48,175 nucleotides of DNA from Bacteroidota bacterium (GTDB lineage: Bacteria; Bacteroidota; Bacteroidia; Bacteroidales; WCHB1-69): assembly GCA_019135895.1 (NCBI GenBank), contig JAGVVH010000482.1, forward strand, positions 1-48,175. The letters are read 5' to 3'. The notes under the pieces were generated by a model that searched no databases, was not told the origin of the DNA, and worked only from the letters and a program-made list of their open reading frames with translations. The translations under genes and the position numbers were made by a program. Of the stretch, positions 13,646-19,076 are shown one piece after another. How positions within the stretch are numbered: position 1 is the first letter of the stretch; each line of letters starts with the position of its first letter.

Positions 13646-13673
13646 GGGCAGTTTTACAACTTGCTCAGGTTGC
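13646..13673 (-). repeat. Intergenic pseudoknot element, variant (GCAAC type), copy 3a
   Basis: Stem 1 is GCAAC/GTTGT, different in sequence from the main type but still pairing. Stem 2 is GAGCA with TGCCC (one mismatch). It lies directly beyond copy 3b. Confidence 0.6.
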
Positions 13674-13691
13674 TTGCCGGCTAAGTGCTAT

Positions 13692-13719
13692 GGGCAGTTT
13701 AACGACATGCCCAGGTCGT
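13692..13719 (-). repeat. Intergenic pseudoknot element, copy 3b
   Basis: Main type (ACGAC/GTCGT; GGGCA/TGCCC), seven bases after the stop of 13727-14077. Confidence 0.72.
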
Positions 13720-13726
13720 GAAGAGA

Positions 13727-14077
13727 TCACCCTTCTTTCAGGTGATCAACTTGCGTACATATCCTGATTATCTCATTCACCTTCCCTTCCCACCACACCT
13801 CGCCGTGACAGTAGCAGTCAAAAGCAAGCTGCCACCACTGCTCCCCTTCCACGTGGACCATGCCAGGGAACCACTTCAGCATTGCTTCCACCCCTTCGAG
13901 CACTCGCGAGCTGTACGAGGTCATCACGAGGGTGTTGTCCCCCTCGATGGTGCCGACTCGCGAGGAGTCCACGTGCAGCACGGTGACGTTCTTCTTGAGA
14001 TCGGGATCCCAAGAGCAGACCACCGCCCGCCGATCCCGGTCGAAGAGCACGGTAACGCCTTGCACTAGCTTGGTCAT
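13727..14077 (-). CDS. Hypothetical protein (116 aa), possible local family member
   Basis: The start MTKLVQGVTVLFD at 14077 follows AAAGGGTC. Beta strands come first (AVVCSWDPDLKKNVTVLHV), then VLEGVEAMLKWFPGMV and QWWQLAFDCYCHG, matching in pattern 12750-13028 and 18325-18609. Function unknown. Confidence 0.66.
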   Translation of the reverse strand: MTKLVQGVTVLFDRDRRAVVCSWDPDLKKNVTVLHVDSSRVGTIEGDNTLVMTSYSSRVLEGVEAMLKWFPGMVHVEGEQWWQLAFDCYCHGEVWWEGKVNEIIRICTQVDHLKEG

Positions 14078-14097
14078 GGTTAGATGACCCTTTCTTG

Positions 14098-14243
14098 ACT
14101 CCCCATGGGGGGAGTTACAATGCACTCTCCATACGGAGAGTGTTTTAGAGAGTAAAGAACTACTCTCTTCCAGGCAGACTAGACATAATAATCTGCCCGA
14201 AAGAAAGCTCTGCCACCCAGATTGTGTGTCTTCTGCCACCCAG
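14098..14243 (-). repeat. Composite intergenic hairpin element, copy 2
   Basis: Same order as copy 1: two CTGGGTGGCAG anchors, hairpin GGCAGA/TCTGCC (14173-14197; stem bases changed relative to copy 1 but still paired), hairpin CACTCTCC/GGAGAGTG, then the CCCCATGGGG palindrome next to the start of 13727-14077. Confidence 0.68.
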
Positions 14244-14264
14244 AGAAGGGGATAAGTGCTTATT

Positions 14265-14328
14265 GACTATGGTTTAACCCTGAATAAGGAATTCCGACTA
14301 GTAGCTTCCTTATACAGGAACCATAGTC
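14265..14328 (-). repeat. Long hairpin with conserved loop, copy 1
   Basis: Outer stem GACTATGGTT/AACCATAGTC, inner stem CCTG-ATAAGGA/TCCTTAT-CAGG, loop with TTCCGACTAGTAGC on the plus strand. It lies 11 bases after the stop of 14340-14501. A copy at 16577-16644 keeps the loop but has unrelated paired stems. Confidence 0.68.
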
Positions 14329-14339
14329 AACAGGCCTCA

Positions 14340-14501
14340 TTAAGGAGCATTCTGCTGCTCCTTGATGCCCTTGGCGATTGCCCGGCCCATTAGGTAGGCA
14401 TAGGCAATGGCCATGGGGGCCATGATCGCGATGAGGACCCCAGCGATCAGGTAGCTGATCATCTGGGCGATCCACATGGCGATAGAGGTCACCTTCTTCA
14501 A
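14340..14501 (-). CDS. Small membrane protein (53 aa), TTG start
   Basis: ATGAAAGGAAGTGATATT followed by TTG at 14501 fits the ribosome-binding arrangement used by its neighbours. The ATG at 14519 is part of that site and is a less likely start. One long hydrophobic segment (WIAQMISYLIAGVLIAIMAP, then AIAYAYLMG) could span the membrane once or twice. The tail is basic. Function unknown. Confidence 0.6.
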   Translation of the reverse strand: MKKVTSIAMWIAQMISYLIAGVLIAIMAPMAIAYAYLMGRAIAKGIKEQQNAP

Positions 14502-14519
14502 AATATCACTTCCTTTCAT

Positions 14520-14547
14520 GAGTAGTTTTACAACTTGCTCAGGTTGC
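14520..14547 (-). repeat. Intergenic pseudoknot element, variant (GCAAC type), copy 4a
   Basis: Stem 1 GCAAC/GTTGT; stem 2 GAGCA with TACTC (one mismatch). It sits just upstream of the ribosome binding site of 14340-14501. Confidence 0.55.
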
Positions 14548-14565
14548 TTGTCGGCTAAGTGCTTT

Positions 14566-14594
14566 GGGCAGTTTAACGACATGCCCAAGGTCGT
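14566..14594 (-). repeat. Intergenic pseudoknot element, copy 4b
   Basis: Main type with a 3-base first loop (CTT). It lies about 37 bases after the stop of 14632-15048. Confidence 0.7.
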
Positions 14595-14631
14595 GAGAGC
14601 TACCAATCGGGGTAGTCCAACCCCCAGCTCT

Positions 14632-15048
14632 CTATCCCTTTTCGGGACGGTTGGTAGTGCTCGACTCGGGAGGAGGCACCGGCTCAGGCTCGGCGGGGCA
14701 CGCGGTGGCGGTGCTCACGCCAGGACCCTTCGGCCCGAACGTGACCTCGTCCGCAACGAGCGTCCAGCTCTTGAACCGCCTCACTTCCCCTCCTTCAAGG
14801 ACCAGGTCCTTGACGTAGGATTCGAACCTACCGGCGACCACCACGAATGCCCCCTTCTTGAGGCACTTCTGGCAGGCCTCTGCGACACCGCGCCAGGCCC
14901 TCACCGAGAACCAGTCTGTTTCGTGTTCCCCGTAAGGCCGGTCCACAGCGACCGAGAACGTGCACATAGGGACACCGCCCGAGGTGATCTTGATCTCGGG
15001 GTCGTGGCCCAGATGTCCCGCTATTATCACCTGTTGCATCGATGCCAT
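14632..15048 (-). CDS. ssb: Single-stranded DNA-binding protein, copy 2 (138 aa)
   Basis: The ATG lies after GAGAGGAGATGGATGCAAG. The OB-fold matches copy 1 closely: VIIAGHLGHDPEIKIT, MCTFSVAVDRPYG, TDWFSVRAWRGVAEAC, LKKGAFVVVAGRFES, SWTLVADEVTFGPKG. The tail is short and proline/serine-rich (PAEPEPVPPPESSTTNRP) and lacks an acidic hydrophobic tip. Two SSBs in one phage operon suggest specialised roles or hetero-oligomers; this is inference. Confidence 0.9.
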   Translation of the reverse strand: MASMQQVIIAGHLGHDPEIKITSGGVPMCTFSVAVDRPYGEHETDWFSVRAWRGVAEACQKCLKKGAFVVVAGRFESYVKDLVLEGGEVRRFKSWTLVADEVTFGPKGPGVSTATACPAEPEPVPPPESSTTNRPEKG

Positions 15049-15057
15049 CTTGCATCC

Positions 15058-15145
15058 ATCTCCTCTCGGCCTGCGTTGGACAAGGCATCTAGGACGCCCA
15101 AGCCAACGTCAGGCGGTGGCAGTTCAGCCCTCTCTCCATGTGGCG
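15058..15145 (-). promoter_or_regulatory. Structured leader of ssb copy 2
   Basis: The same long hairpin as upstream of ssb copy 1 (pairing blocks at 15068-15079 and 15103-15114). Only a few bases differ over about 85, all outside the stems. Confidence 0.65.
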
Positions 15146-15192
15146 GTTACTCCGTGATAAACACCCTACGGAGAGCGTCGGCTAAGTGCTTT

Positions 15193-15221
15193 GGGCAGTT
15201 TAACGACATGCCCAAGGTCGT
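15193..15221 (-). repeat. Intergenic pseudoknot element, copy 5
   Basis: Main type with the 3-base CTT loop, in the spacer between 15324-15596 and ssb copy 2. A GCCCAGTA/TACTGGGC hairpin (15230-15259) lies next to it. Confidence 0.7.
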
Positions 15222-15277
15222 GGGGTTGTGCCCAGTAAGTGGTAATGCACCTACTGGGCAAGGGACTGGAATGAAAT

Positions 15278-15308
15278 TAGGGAGCTACTTTCCGAAGGTA
15301 GCCCCCTA
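15278..15308 (-). terminator. 11-bp hairpin after the stop of 15324-15596
   Basis: On the minus strand TAGGGGGCTAC pairs with GTAGCTCCCTA (G-U allowed). Only a weak T-content follows (ATTTCATTCC), so it may be a partial terminator or a stability hairpin. Confidence 0.45.
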
Positions 15309-15323
15309 AAATCGGTTGTGATC

Positions 15324-15596
15324 CTAGGACTGCTGCTGGAGGCTGGCCCACAGGGCCTGACCCTCCTTGGCGTCTCGGATCACGCCGATGACGAAGAAAT
15401 GTCCCTTACGGTACACGCACCGGAAAGCGACAATCTCCTCGTCCCCAGAGGGGAGGGCGGTCTTACTACGAACCACCATCTTCTGTCCCGAGTTAGGGCA
15501 GACGACGGTGATATCGTACAGAACCACGTCCGTCCCCTTGATGGTAACGGGGCGGACGTGGGTCACCTTCCCCCACACGAACATGAGGTTCGCCAT
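15324..15596 (-). CDS. Small beta-rich hypothetical protein (90 aa)
   Basis: The ATG follows AAAGGAGGTG, a near-perfect site. The protein is almost all strands (FVWGKVTHVRPVTIKG, VVLYDITVVCPNSG, KMVVRSKTALPSG, HFFVIGVIRDAKEG), which suggests a small barrel, perhaps OB-like. It is next to an SSB gene, so nucleic-acid binding is possible but unproven. Confidence 0.68.
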   Translation of the reverse strand: MANLMFVWGKVTHVRPVTIKGTDVVLYDITVVCPNSGQKMVVRSKTALPSGDEEIVAFRCVYRKGHFFVIGVIRDAKEGQALWASLQQQS

Positions 15597-15670
15597 GAAT
15601 TTTCACCTCCTTTCTGAACTCCCCATGGGAAGTCTAGTAGACCCGTATTAGGGTCCGGGCTAATAGCAAT

Positions 15671-15698
15671 GGGCAGTTTAACGACATGCCCAGGTCGT
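15671..15698 (-). repeat. Intergenic pseudoknot element, copy 6
   Basis: Main type, eight bases after the stop of 15707-16075. The spacer beyond it resembles those of copies 1 and 2. Confidence 0.72.
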
Positions 15699-15706
15699 GA
15701 GGTCTA

Positions 15707-16075
15707 CTACCAGGGGATCTTCACCTCCCCATCGCGCTCGTAAAGCCCCCACTGATACAAATACAGATGATGAGGGCCTGGACGCCTTAGCATGTGATAC
15801 GGTGGTAAGTCCTCCATCTCATCAGACATAGCCGATGCAATGCTGAATGCCCTCCAGCGCTTAATGCGCTCCTCCTCCTCCGAAGAAGAGAAGGAGGAGT
15901 AGTACTCAATGTCCATCCCGACGTTCATTTTATTGATTCCGGTTCTTATCAGGTAGACGTTCGGCCTGTGGGGTATCTCACCCCACGAGCTGTTGTTGTT
16001 GGACCAGCGGTACCACTTTCGCCGCTGGCCACCCCTTCTTCCCGTGTTGCTTAAAGAGACGTGCTTATATAGCAT
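15707..16075 (-). CDS. Hypothetical protein (122 aa)
   Basis: The start MLYKHVSLSNTGRRG at 16075 follows GGAGGACG; longer frames run through the repeat element and are not credible. A basic N-terminus (RRGGQRRKWYRW) is followed by an acidic middle (SSSEEEERIKRWRAF) and a tyrosine-rich end (HHLYLYQWGLYERDG). No family recognised. Confidence 0.6.
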   Translation of the reverse strand: MLYKHVSLSNTGRRGGQRRKWYRWSNNNSSWGEIPHRPNVYLIRTGINKMNVGMDIEYYSSFSSSEEEERIKRWRAFSIASAMSDEMEDLPPYHMLRRPGPHHLYLYQWGLYERDGEVKIPW

Positions 16076-16091
16076 TGTCGTCCTCCATCGT

Positions 16092-16208
16092 CTCCCCATA
16101 GGGGAGTTACATTTCACTCTCCATACGGAGAGTGTTTTAGAGAGCGCTACGCACCCTCTACCAAGCAGACTATTTCTAATCTGCTTGATGGAGGATTCTG
16201 CCACCCAG
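16092..16208 (-). repeat. Composite intergenic hairpin element, copy 3
   Basis: CTGGGTGGCAG anchor (16198-16208), CAAGCAGA/TCTGCTTG hairpin (16162-16187), CACTCTCC/GGAGAGTG hairpin (16115-16134) and CTCCCC-TATG-GGGAG next to the site of 15707-16075. Confidence 0.68.
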
Positions 16209-16209
16209 T

Positions 16210-16236
16210 GTGAGGTGACTAGCCAAGCCACCTCAC
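16210..16236 (-). terminator. Hairpin overlapping the 3' end of 16219-16440
   Basis: GTGAGGTG pairs perfectly with CACCTCAC and spans the stop codon. No T-run follows. Confidence 0.45.
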
Positions 16237-16440
16237 AACCCATTCTCTGACCCGCAGGGCTTCCCTACGGGCCAGAAAATCGGACTCATGGGGACCGAGA
16301 TCCCCAATGAGCCCGGTGGCGAGCACGTCGTCATACGGACCCTCTCCTAACCTGAATTGCAGGTTAGGGAAGATCTTGACGAGGTACTCGCCAACCTCCT
16401 GGCTGGGCACAAAGATAGTGCCCATAACCTTATCTCTCAT
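16219..16440 (-). CDS. Small hypothetical protein (73 aa)
   Basis: The start MRDKVMGTIFVPSQ at 16440 follows GTAGGTGAC. It contains EVGEYLVKIFPNLQFRLG, then an acidic turn and a basic helix (LARREALRVREWVVRW). The helix-FP piece is like that of the local family. Function unknown. Confidence 0.6.
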   Translation of the reverse strand: MRDKVMGTIFVPSQEVGEYLVKIFPNLQFRLGEGPYDDVLATGLIGDLGPHESDFLARREALRVREWVVRWLG

Positions 16441-16467
16441 TTTGTCACCTACTTTCCGAGATGAATT

Positions 16468-16559
16468 AGAGGAGTACGTCTCCTCTACCAAGCAGACTAT
16501 TTCTAATCTGCTTGATGGAGGATTCTGCCACCCAGATTGTGTGTCATTTGCCACCCAGC
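16468..16559 (-). repeat. Composite intergenic hairpin element, copy 4
   Basis: CTGGGTGGCAG and CTGGGTGGCAA anchors, CAAGCAGA/TCTGCTTG hairpin (16489-16514) and a perfect AGAGGAG-ACGTA-CTCCTCT hairpin in place of the weaker stem seen in copy 1. It lies upstream of 16219-16440. Confidence 0.66.
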
Positions 16560-16576
16560 AAATGGAGAATTGCACA

Positions 16577-16644
16577 TAGCCACAATAGGGTTTACACAGA
16601 AGAATTCCGACTCGTATCTTCTTCTGTATAAGCTACCGTGGCTA
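16577..16644 (-). repeat. Long hairpin with conserved loop, copy 2
   Basis: Outer stem TAGCCAC/GTGGCTA, inner stem ACAGAAGAA/TTCTTCTGT, loop containing TTCCGACTCGTATC. It lies six bases after the stop of 16651-16878. Stems differ from copy 1 (14265-14328) but the loop is conserved, which suggests a functional RNA. Confidence 0.68.
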
Positions 16645-16650
16645 ACTGCC

Positions 16651-16878
16651 TTAGTTGAGACAGGATCCCAATTGGGTCTTGGGCATATCTGCCTCTACTA
16701 CGGCCATAACGTACCTAGCCAGCAGTGCCTTAAGGTCCATCTTTTCATCAGACAGACCTGCCAGCACATCGAGCCTGCTTTGAGCAAGCTCAACCGCATA
16801 CCAGGTACGCATGCACCGGTGGCAGTATTCTCCATATCCGTAGGGGATAGGAGAACCACACTGCCTACAGTGCAGCAT
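16651..16878 (-). CDS. Small zinc-ribbon protein (75 aa)
   Basis: The ATG follows AAAGGAGGTTAG. The N-terminal HCRQCGSPIPYGYGEYCHRC has two C-x2-C pairs typical of a zinc ribbon. A helical part follows (LAQSRLDVLAGLSDEKMDLKAL, AVVEADMPK). Possible nucleic-acid or protein adaptor; no family named. Confidence 0.7.
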   Translation of the reverse strand: MLHCRQCGSPIPYGYGEYCHRCMRTWYAVELAQSRLDVLAGLSDEKMDLKALLARYVMAVVEADMPKTQLGSCLN

Positions 16879-16896
16879 TTACTAACCTCCTTTCTG

Positions 16897-16924
16897 GGGC
16901 AGTTTTACAACTTACTTAGGTTGC
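16897..16924 (-). repeat. Intergenic pseudoknot element, variant (GCAAC type), copy 7a
   Basis: Stem 1 GCAAC/GTTGT is kept; stem 2 (AAGTA with TGCCC) is poor. Probably a degraded copy. Confidence 0.45.
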
Positions 16925-16942
16925 ATGTCGGCTAATTGCTTT

Positions 16943-16970
16943 GGGTAGTTTAACGACATGCCCAGGTCGT
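16943..16970 (-). repeat. Intergenic pseudoknot element, copy 7b
   Basis: Main type; stem 2 is GGGCA/TACCC with one mismatch. It starts six bases after the stop of 16977-17387. Confidence 0.62.
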
Positions 16971-16976
16971 GGAGAT

Positions 16977-17387
16977 CTACTCGCCGTAGATGGCGGGGGC
17001 GGCCTTGCGGAAGGCCCTCGCCAGGGCGGTGACCGGGAAGCCCTTTACCTCCTCCGCCCATGAGGGCCTACGGTAGAACTTAGCATCTCCGCTGCCGAAG
17101 ATGCGGGCGTACAGGTCGTGCATGTGCCCGTTTGCACACAGTTGCATAACGGGCATGTAGCCCGCCGCCCGGCACGCCGGGTGGAAGGGCTCGTAGGTAG
17201 CGTCGGCCTCGTCCTCCAGGTAGAGGTACGGGTCCAGCCGTCGCGCTATCTCATCTGGCTCCAACGCCGCGTAATCGCACTTGGAGAGGTCGAGCAGGAG
17301 GTCTATGGAGAGGGCAAGGTAAGCCCTCGGGGAATAGCATACACGCTGCGCTCGCCGGCTGAGATCGCTTGCCACGTTCGGATCCAT
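16977..17387 (-). CDS. Hypothetical protein (136 aa)
   Basis: The start MDPNVASDLSRRAQR at 17387 follows AAAGGGAAC. The 100-codon open extension upstream covers another gene and a pseudoknot, so I reject it. The protein is helical and mixed-charge, with CYSPRAYLALSIDLLLDLSK and EPDEIARRLDPYLYLEDE, then CANGHMHDLYARIFGSGDAK. Function unknown. Confidence 0.65.
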   Translation of the reverse strand: MDPNVASDLSRRAQRVCYSPRAYLALSIDLLLDLSKCDYAALEPDEIARRLDPYLYLEDEADATYEPFHPACRAAGYMPVMQLCANGHMHDLYARIFGSGDAKFYRRPSWAEEVKGFPVTALARAFRKAAPAIYGE

Positions 17388-17455
17388 GATGTGTTCCCTT
17401 TGCATGCCCCATTGTGGGGGCAGTAAGATATCCCTTTCTATGAAAGGGGTTGAGT

Positions 17456-17484
17456 GGGCAGTTTCCAAGTCATGCCCAGGACTC
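17456..17484 (-). repeat. Intergenic pseudoknot element, diverged (GAGTC type), copy 8
   Basis: Stem 1 is GAGTC/GACTT (a different sequence, still fully paired with one G-U), stem 2 is GGGCA/TGCCC, loop 3 is GGAAAC. It follows the stop of 17498-17665 by 13 bases. This is strong evidence for the fold. Confidence 0.7.
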
Positions 17485-17497
17485 ACGTGCCCCGCTC

Positions 17498-17665
17498 CTA
17501 GACAACAGGAGCGAGGCAGAGCACCTGGAGCCCAGCTGCGACCAAGTAGGCCGCAACAATGGCCCCAAGCGCTCGCAAACGGTAACGCATGGGGACTCCG
17601 AAGAGCCCCCAATACACCACCGTCATTCCTACACACCAGTACAGGATCGCACTGGTATATGGCAT
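17498..17665 (-). CDS. Small membrane protein (55 aa)
   Basis: MPYTSAILYWCVGMTVVYWG at 17665 follows GGAAAGGAGGTG, a near-perfect site. Two hydrophobic helices (about residues 5-24 and 31-55) are joined by a basic loop (PMRYRLRA). A tiny membrane gene like those at 11108 and 14340. Confidence 0.7.
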   Translation of the reverse strand: MPYTSAILYWCVGMTVVYWGLFGVPMRYRLRALGAIVAAYLVAAGLQVLCLAPVV

Positions 17666-17702
17666 GAATTTCACCTCCTTTCCTCATTTAGGGTAGGGAA
17701 GA

Positions 17703-17766
17703 AGTTATCCCTCCTCTTGGCAGACTAAAGAAGATAATCTGCCAAAGGGAAGAATCTGCCACCCAG
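17703..17766 (-). repeat. Composite intergenic hairpin element, copy 5
   Basis: CTGGGTGGCAG anchor (17756-17766) and hairpin TTGGCAGA/TCTGCCAA (17717-17745; stem changed but paired). It lies upstream of 17498-17665. Confidence 0.62.
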
Positions 17767-17775
17767 CAGAGAGGG

Positions 17776-18054
17776 CTAGGCCAGATGCTTGTGGGTTCGG
17801 TAGTAGTTCGCAAGAACTTTGCACAGCCATTTGTACAGCCAAGGGAAGCGAGCAATCGGTGCAGCCCGCTTCTGGATGCGCACAGCAGCCAGAAGTTCTA
17901 CCTGGCTGGGCGCTGTCACGATGACGAAGTTGACACCATCGCGTTTGATGGTGAAGTCCTCTGCCTCCTGGACGTCAACCCAGGGGTAAAGGAAGTAGTA
18001 CAGCGCAAAGAGCTTTGGCACCTTCAGCGCAATCGTGAAGAGCACCGCTTTCAT
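17776..18054 (-). CDS. Hypothetical protein (92 aa), possibly membrane-associated
   Basis: The start MKAVLFTIALKVPKL at 18054 follows AAGGAGGTAAGG. The first 30 residues are hydrophobic (LFALYYFLYPWV), then a strand-rich part (FTIKRDGVNFVIVTAPSQVE) and a basic C-terminus (YKWLCKVLANYYRTHKH). Function unknown. Confidence 0.65.
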   Translation of the reverse strand: MKAVLFTIALKVPKLFALYYFLYPWVDVQEAEDFTIKRDGVNFVIVTAPSQVELLAAVRIQKRAAPIARFPWLYKWLCKVLANYYRTHKHLA

Positions 18055-18085
18055 TTCCTTACCTCCTTGATTTTGGTTCCTATTA

Positions 18086-18154
18086 AGGATGCTATGCATC
18101 CTCACCCAAGCAGGCTAATGAATAACCTGCTTGAGTGAAGAATCTGCCACCCAG
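18086..18154 (-). repeat. Composite intergenic hairpin element, copy 6
   Basis: CTGGGTGGCAG anchor (18144-18154), hairpin CAAGCAGG/CCTGCTTG (18107-18133; A-T pair replaced by G-C) and AGGATGC/GCATCCT. It lies upstream of 17776-18054. Confidence 0.66.
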
Positions 18155-18158
18155 CGGG

Positions 18159-18251
18159 TTATACTTCCTCCTCATCGTCGGGGAAGAGGATTCCCCAAAT
18201 GACAAGGAGGAAGCGATGGCGAAGTGCTAGTTGGTACAGCTTCCGCATCAT
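18159..18251 (-). CDS. Very small membrane-like peptide (30 aa)
   Basis: MMRKLYQLALRHRFLLVIWG at 18251 follows GAAAGGAGGTG at good spacing, so it is probably translated. A basic start, a short hydrophobic helix and an acidic end (PDDEEEV). The composite repeat begins right after its stop. Confidence 0.58.
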   Translation of the reverse strand: MMRKLYQLALRHRFLLVIWGILFPDDEEEV

Positions 18252-18289
18252 GCGATATACACCTCCTTTCGCATGTGGGTTAACTGCAC

Positions 18290-18317
18290 GAGCAGTTTAA
18301 CGTCATGCTCAGGACGT
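18290..18317 (-). repeat. Intergenic pseudoknot element, compensatory variant, copy 9
   Basis: Stem 1 ACGTC/GACGT and stem 2 GAGCA/TGCTC. Each stem carries a changed base pair relative to the main type while staying fully paired. It lies seven bases after the stop of 18325-18609. Confidence 0.75.
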
Positions 18318-18324
18318 GTGAGCG

Positions 18325-18609
18325 CTAGATGGATTCGCCCAAGAGCTCTGCGGCGAACAGCATCTGGTTCCAGTCGAACGGGCGTGTGGACGTGACCACG
18401 GAGGGGAAGCGGCGCAACCACTTCTCCACCCTGGCGAGCGCAGCACCGTCGCATGCTGTGATGTAGGTACCGCACTCCCCGACGTAGATCACGAACTGCG
18501 GGGTCTCGCGGTCATAGAGGACTAGGTCGCCGGGCTGGGCGCACTCGACCGAAAGGTCGAACTCGGCTTGGGAGAGAAGCTCGTAGTGCACGGGGTGTGT
18601 GTTTGTCAT
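18325..18609 (-). CDS. Hypothetical protein (94 aa), possible local family member
   Basis: The start MTNTHPVHYELLSQ at 18609; a TTG at 18621 is the alternative, and neither has a strong site. A beta-rich first half (PGDLVLYDRETPQFVIYVG), then ALARVEKWLRRFPSVV and WNQMLFAAELLG, in pattern like 12750-13028 and 13727-14077. It is the first gene of the minus-strand block, next to the divergent junction. Confidence 0.62.
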   Translation of the reverse strand: MTNTHPVHYELLSQAEFDLSVECAQPGDLVLYDRETPQFVIYVGECGTYITACDGAALARVEKWLRRFPSVVTSTRPFDWNQMLFAAELLGESI

Positions 18610-18678
18610 GGCGGGCGACAAACCTGCTTTCTGCTCCTATTTAGGAGCATATCTAGAGAGTGCTATGCACCCTCAATG

Positions 18679-18721
18679 CGTGAGGCGGGGGTAATATATA
18701 AAAACCTACCCCCTACTCACG
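18679..18721. promoter_or_regulatory. Strong hairpin at the head of the minus-strand block
   Basis: CGTGAG-GC-GGGGGTA pairs with TACCCCC-TA-CTCACG (13 bp with a 2-base internal loop). It sits between the first minus-strand gene and the AT-rich repeats. Confidence 0.55.
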
Positions 18722-18737
18722 AAATGAATAACTATTC

Positions 18738-18950
18738 GCGTACATATCAAGTAATATATTCATGTACATATCAAGTAATATATTCACACATATATCAGGT
18801 ACATATATTCACGGTCATATCAGGTACATATCAGGTATGATATTCACATATATATTGAGTAATATATTCACACATATGTCAGCATTTGTATTCATGTACA
18901 TATCAAGTAATATATTCACACATATATCAGCATTTATATTCACGGTTAGA
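18738..18950. repeat. AT-rich imperfect tandem repeats at the divergent junction
   Basis: About nine diverged units of 20-26 bases built on ACATATCAAGTAATATATTC. They fill the space between the leftward and rightward gene blocks, followed by G-runs (18969-19003). Candidate promoter region or replication origin. The open frames across it are repeat artefacts. From 18622 to 19076 there is no gene. Confidence 0.65.
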
Positions 18951-19076
18951 TAACTATGGTTATATCAAGGGGGGGTGGGTCATATATAAAAGGGCATGGG
19001 GGGTTGTTGTATGTATAGGTTGAGGGTGGTATAGTTTTGCGAGGTGGTTGGACATTGGTATACGGGAGATTGAGAG

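Noticed and set aside
14476..15309. A 277-codon plus-strand frame across ssb copy 2 and repeats
   Set aside because: Antisense to a confident SSB gene and running through pseudoknot repeats; no site at its start.
16977..17687. A 236-codon version of the gene at 16977
   Set aside because: The first 100 codons cover a pseudoknot element and the membrane gene at 17498; the good ribosome binding site is at 17387.
12713..18317. Repeats read as a CRISPR array
   Set aside because: The repeats are separated by whole genes, not by uniform short spacers, and they vary in a way that keeps base pairing.
12713..18317. Pseudoknots read as preQ1 riboswitches
   Set aside because: Size and topology are similar, but the conserved preQ1 core (C-rich loop and A-rich tail ending at a ribosome site) is absent and the elements lie after stop codons.
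18762..18953. Plus-strand frame made of YISSNIFTHIS-like repeats
   Set aside because: It is a translation of the AT-rich tandem repeats; no ribosome binding site and no protein-like composition.
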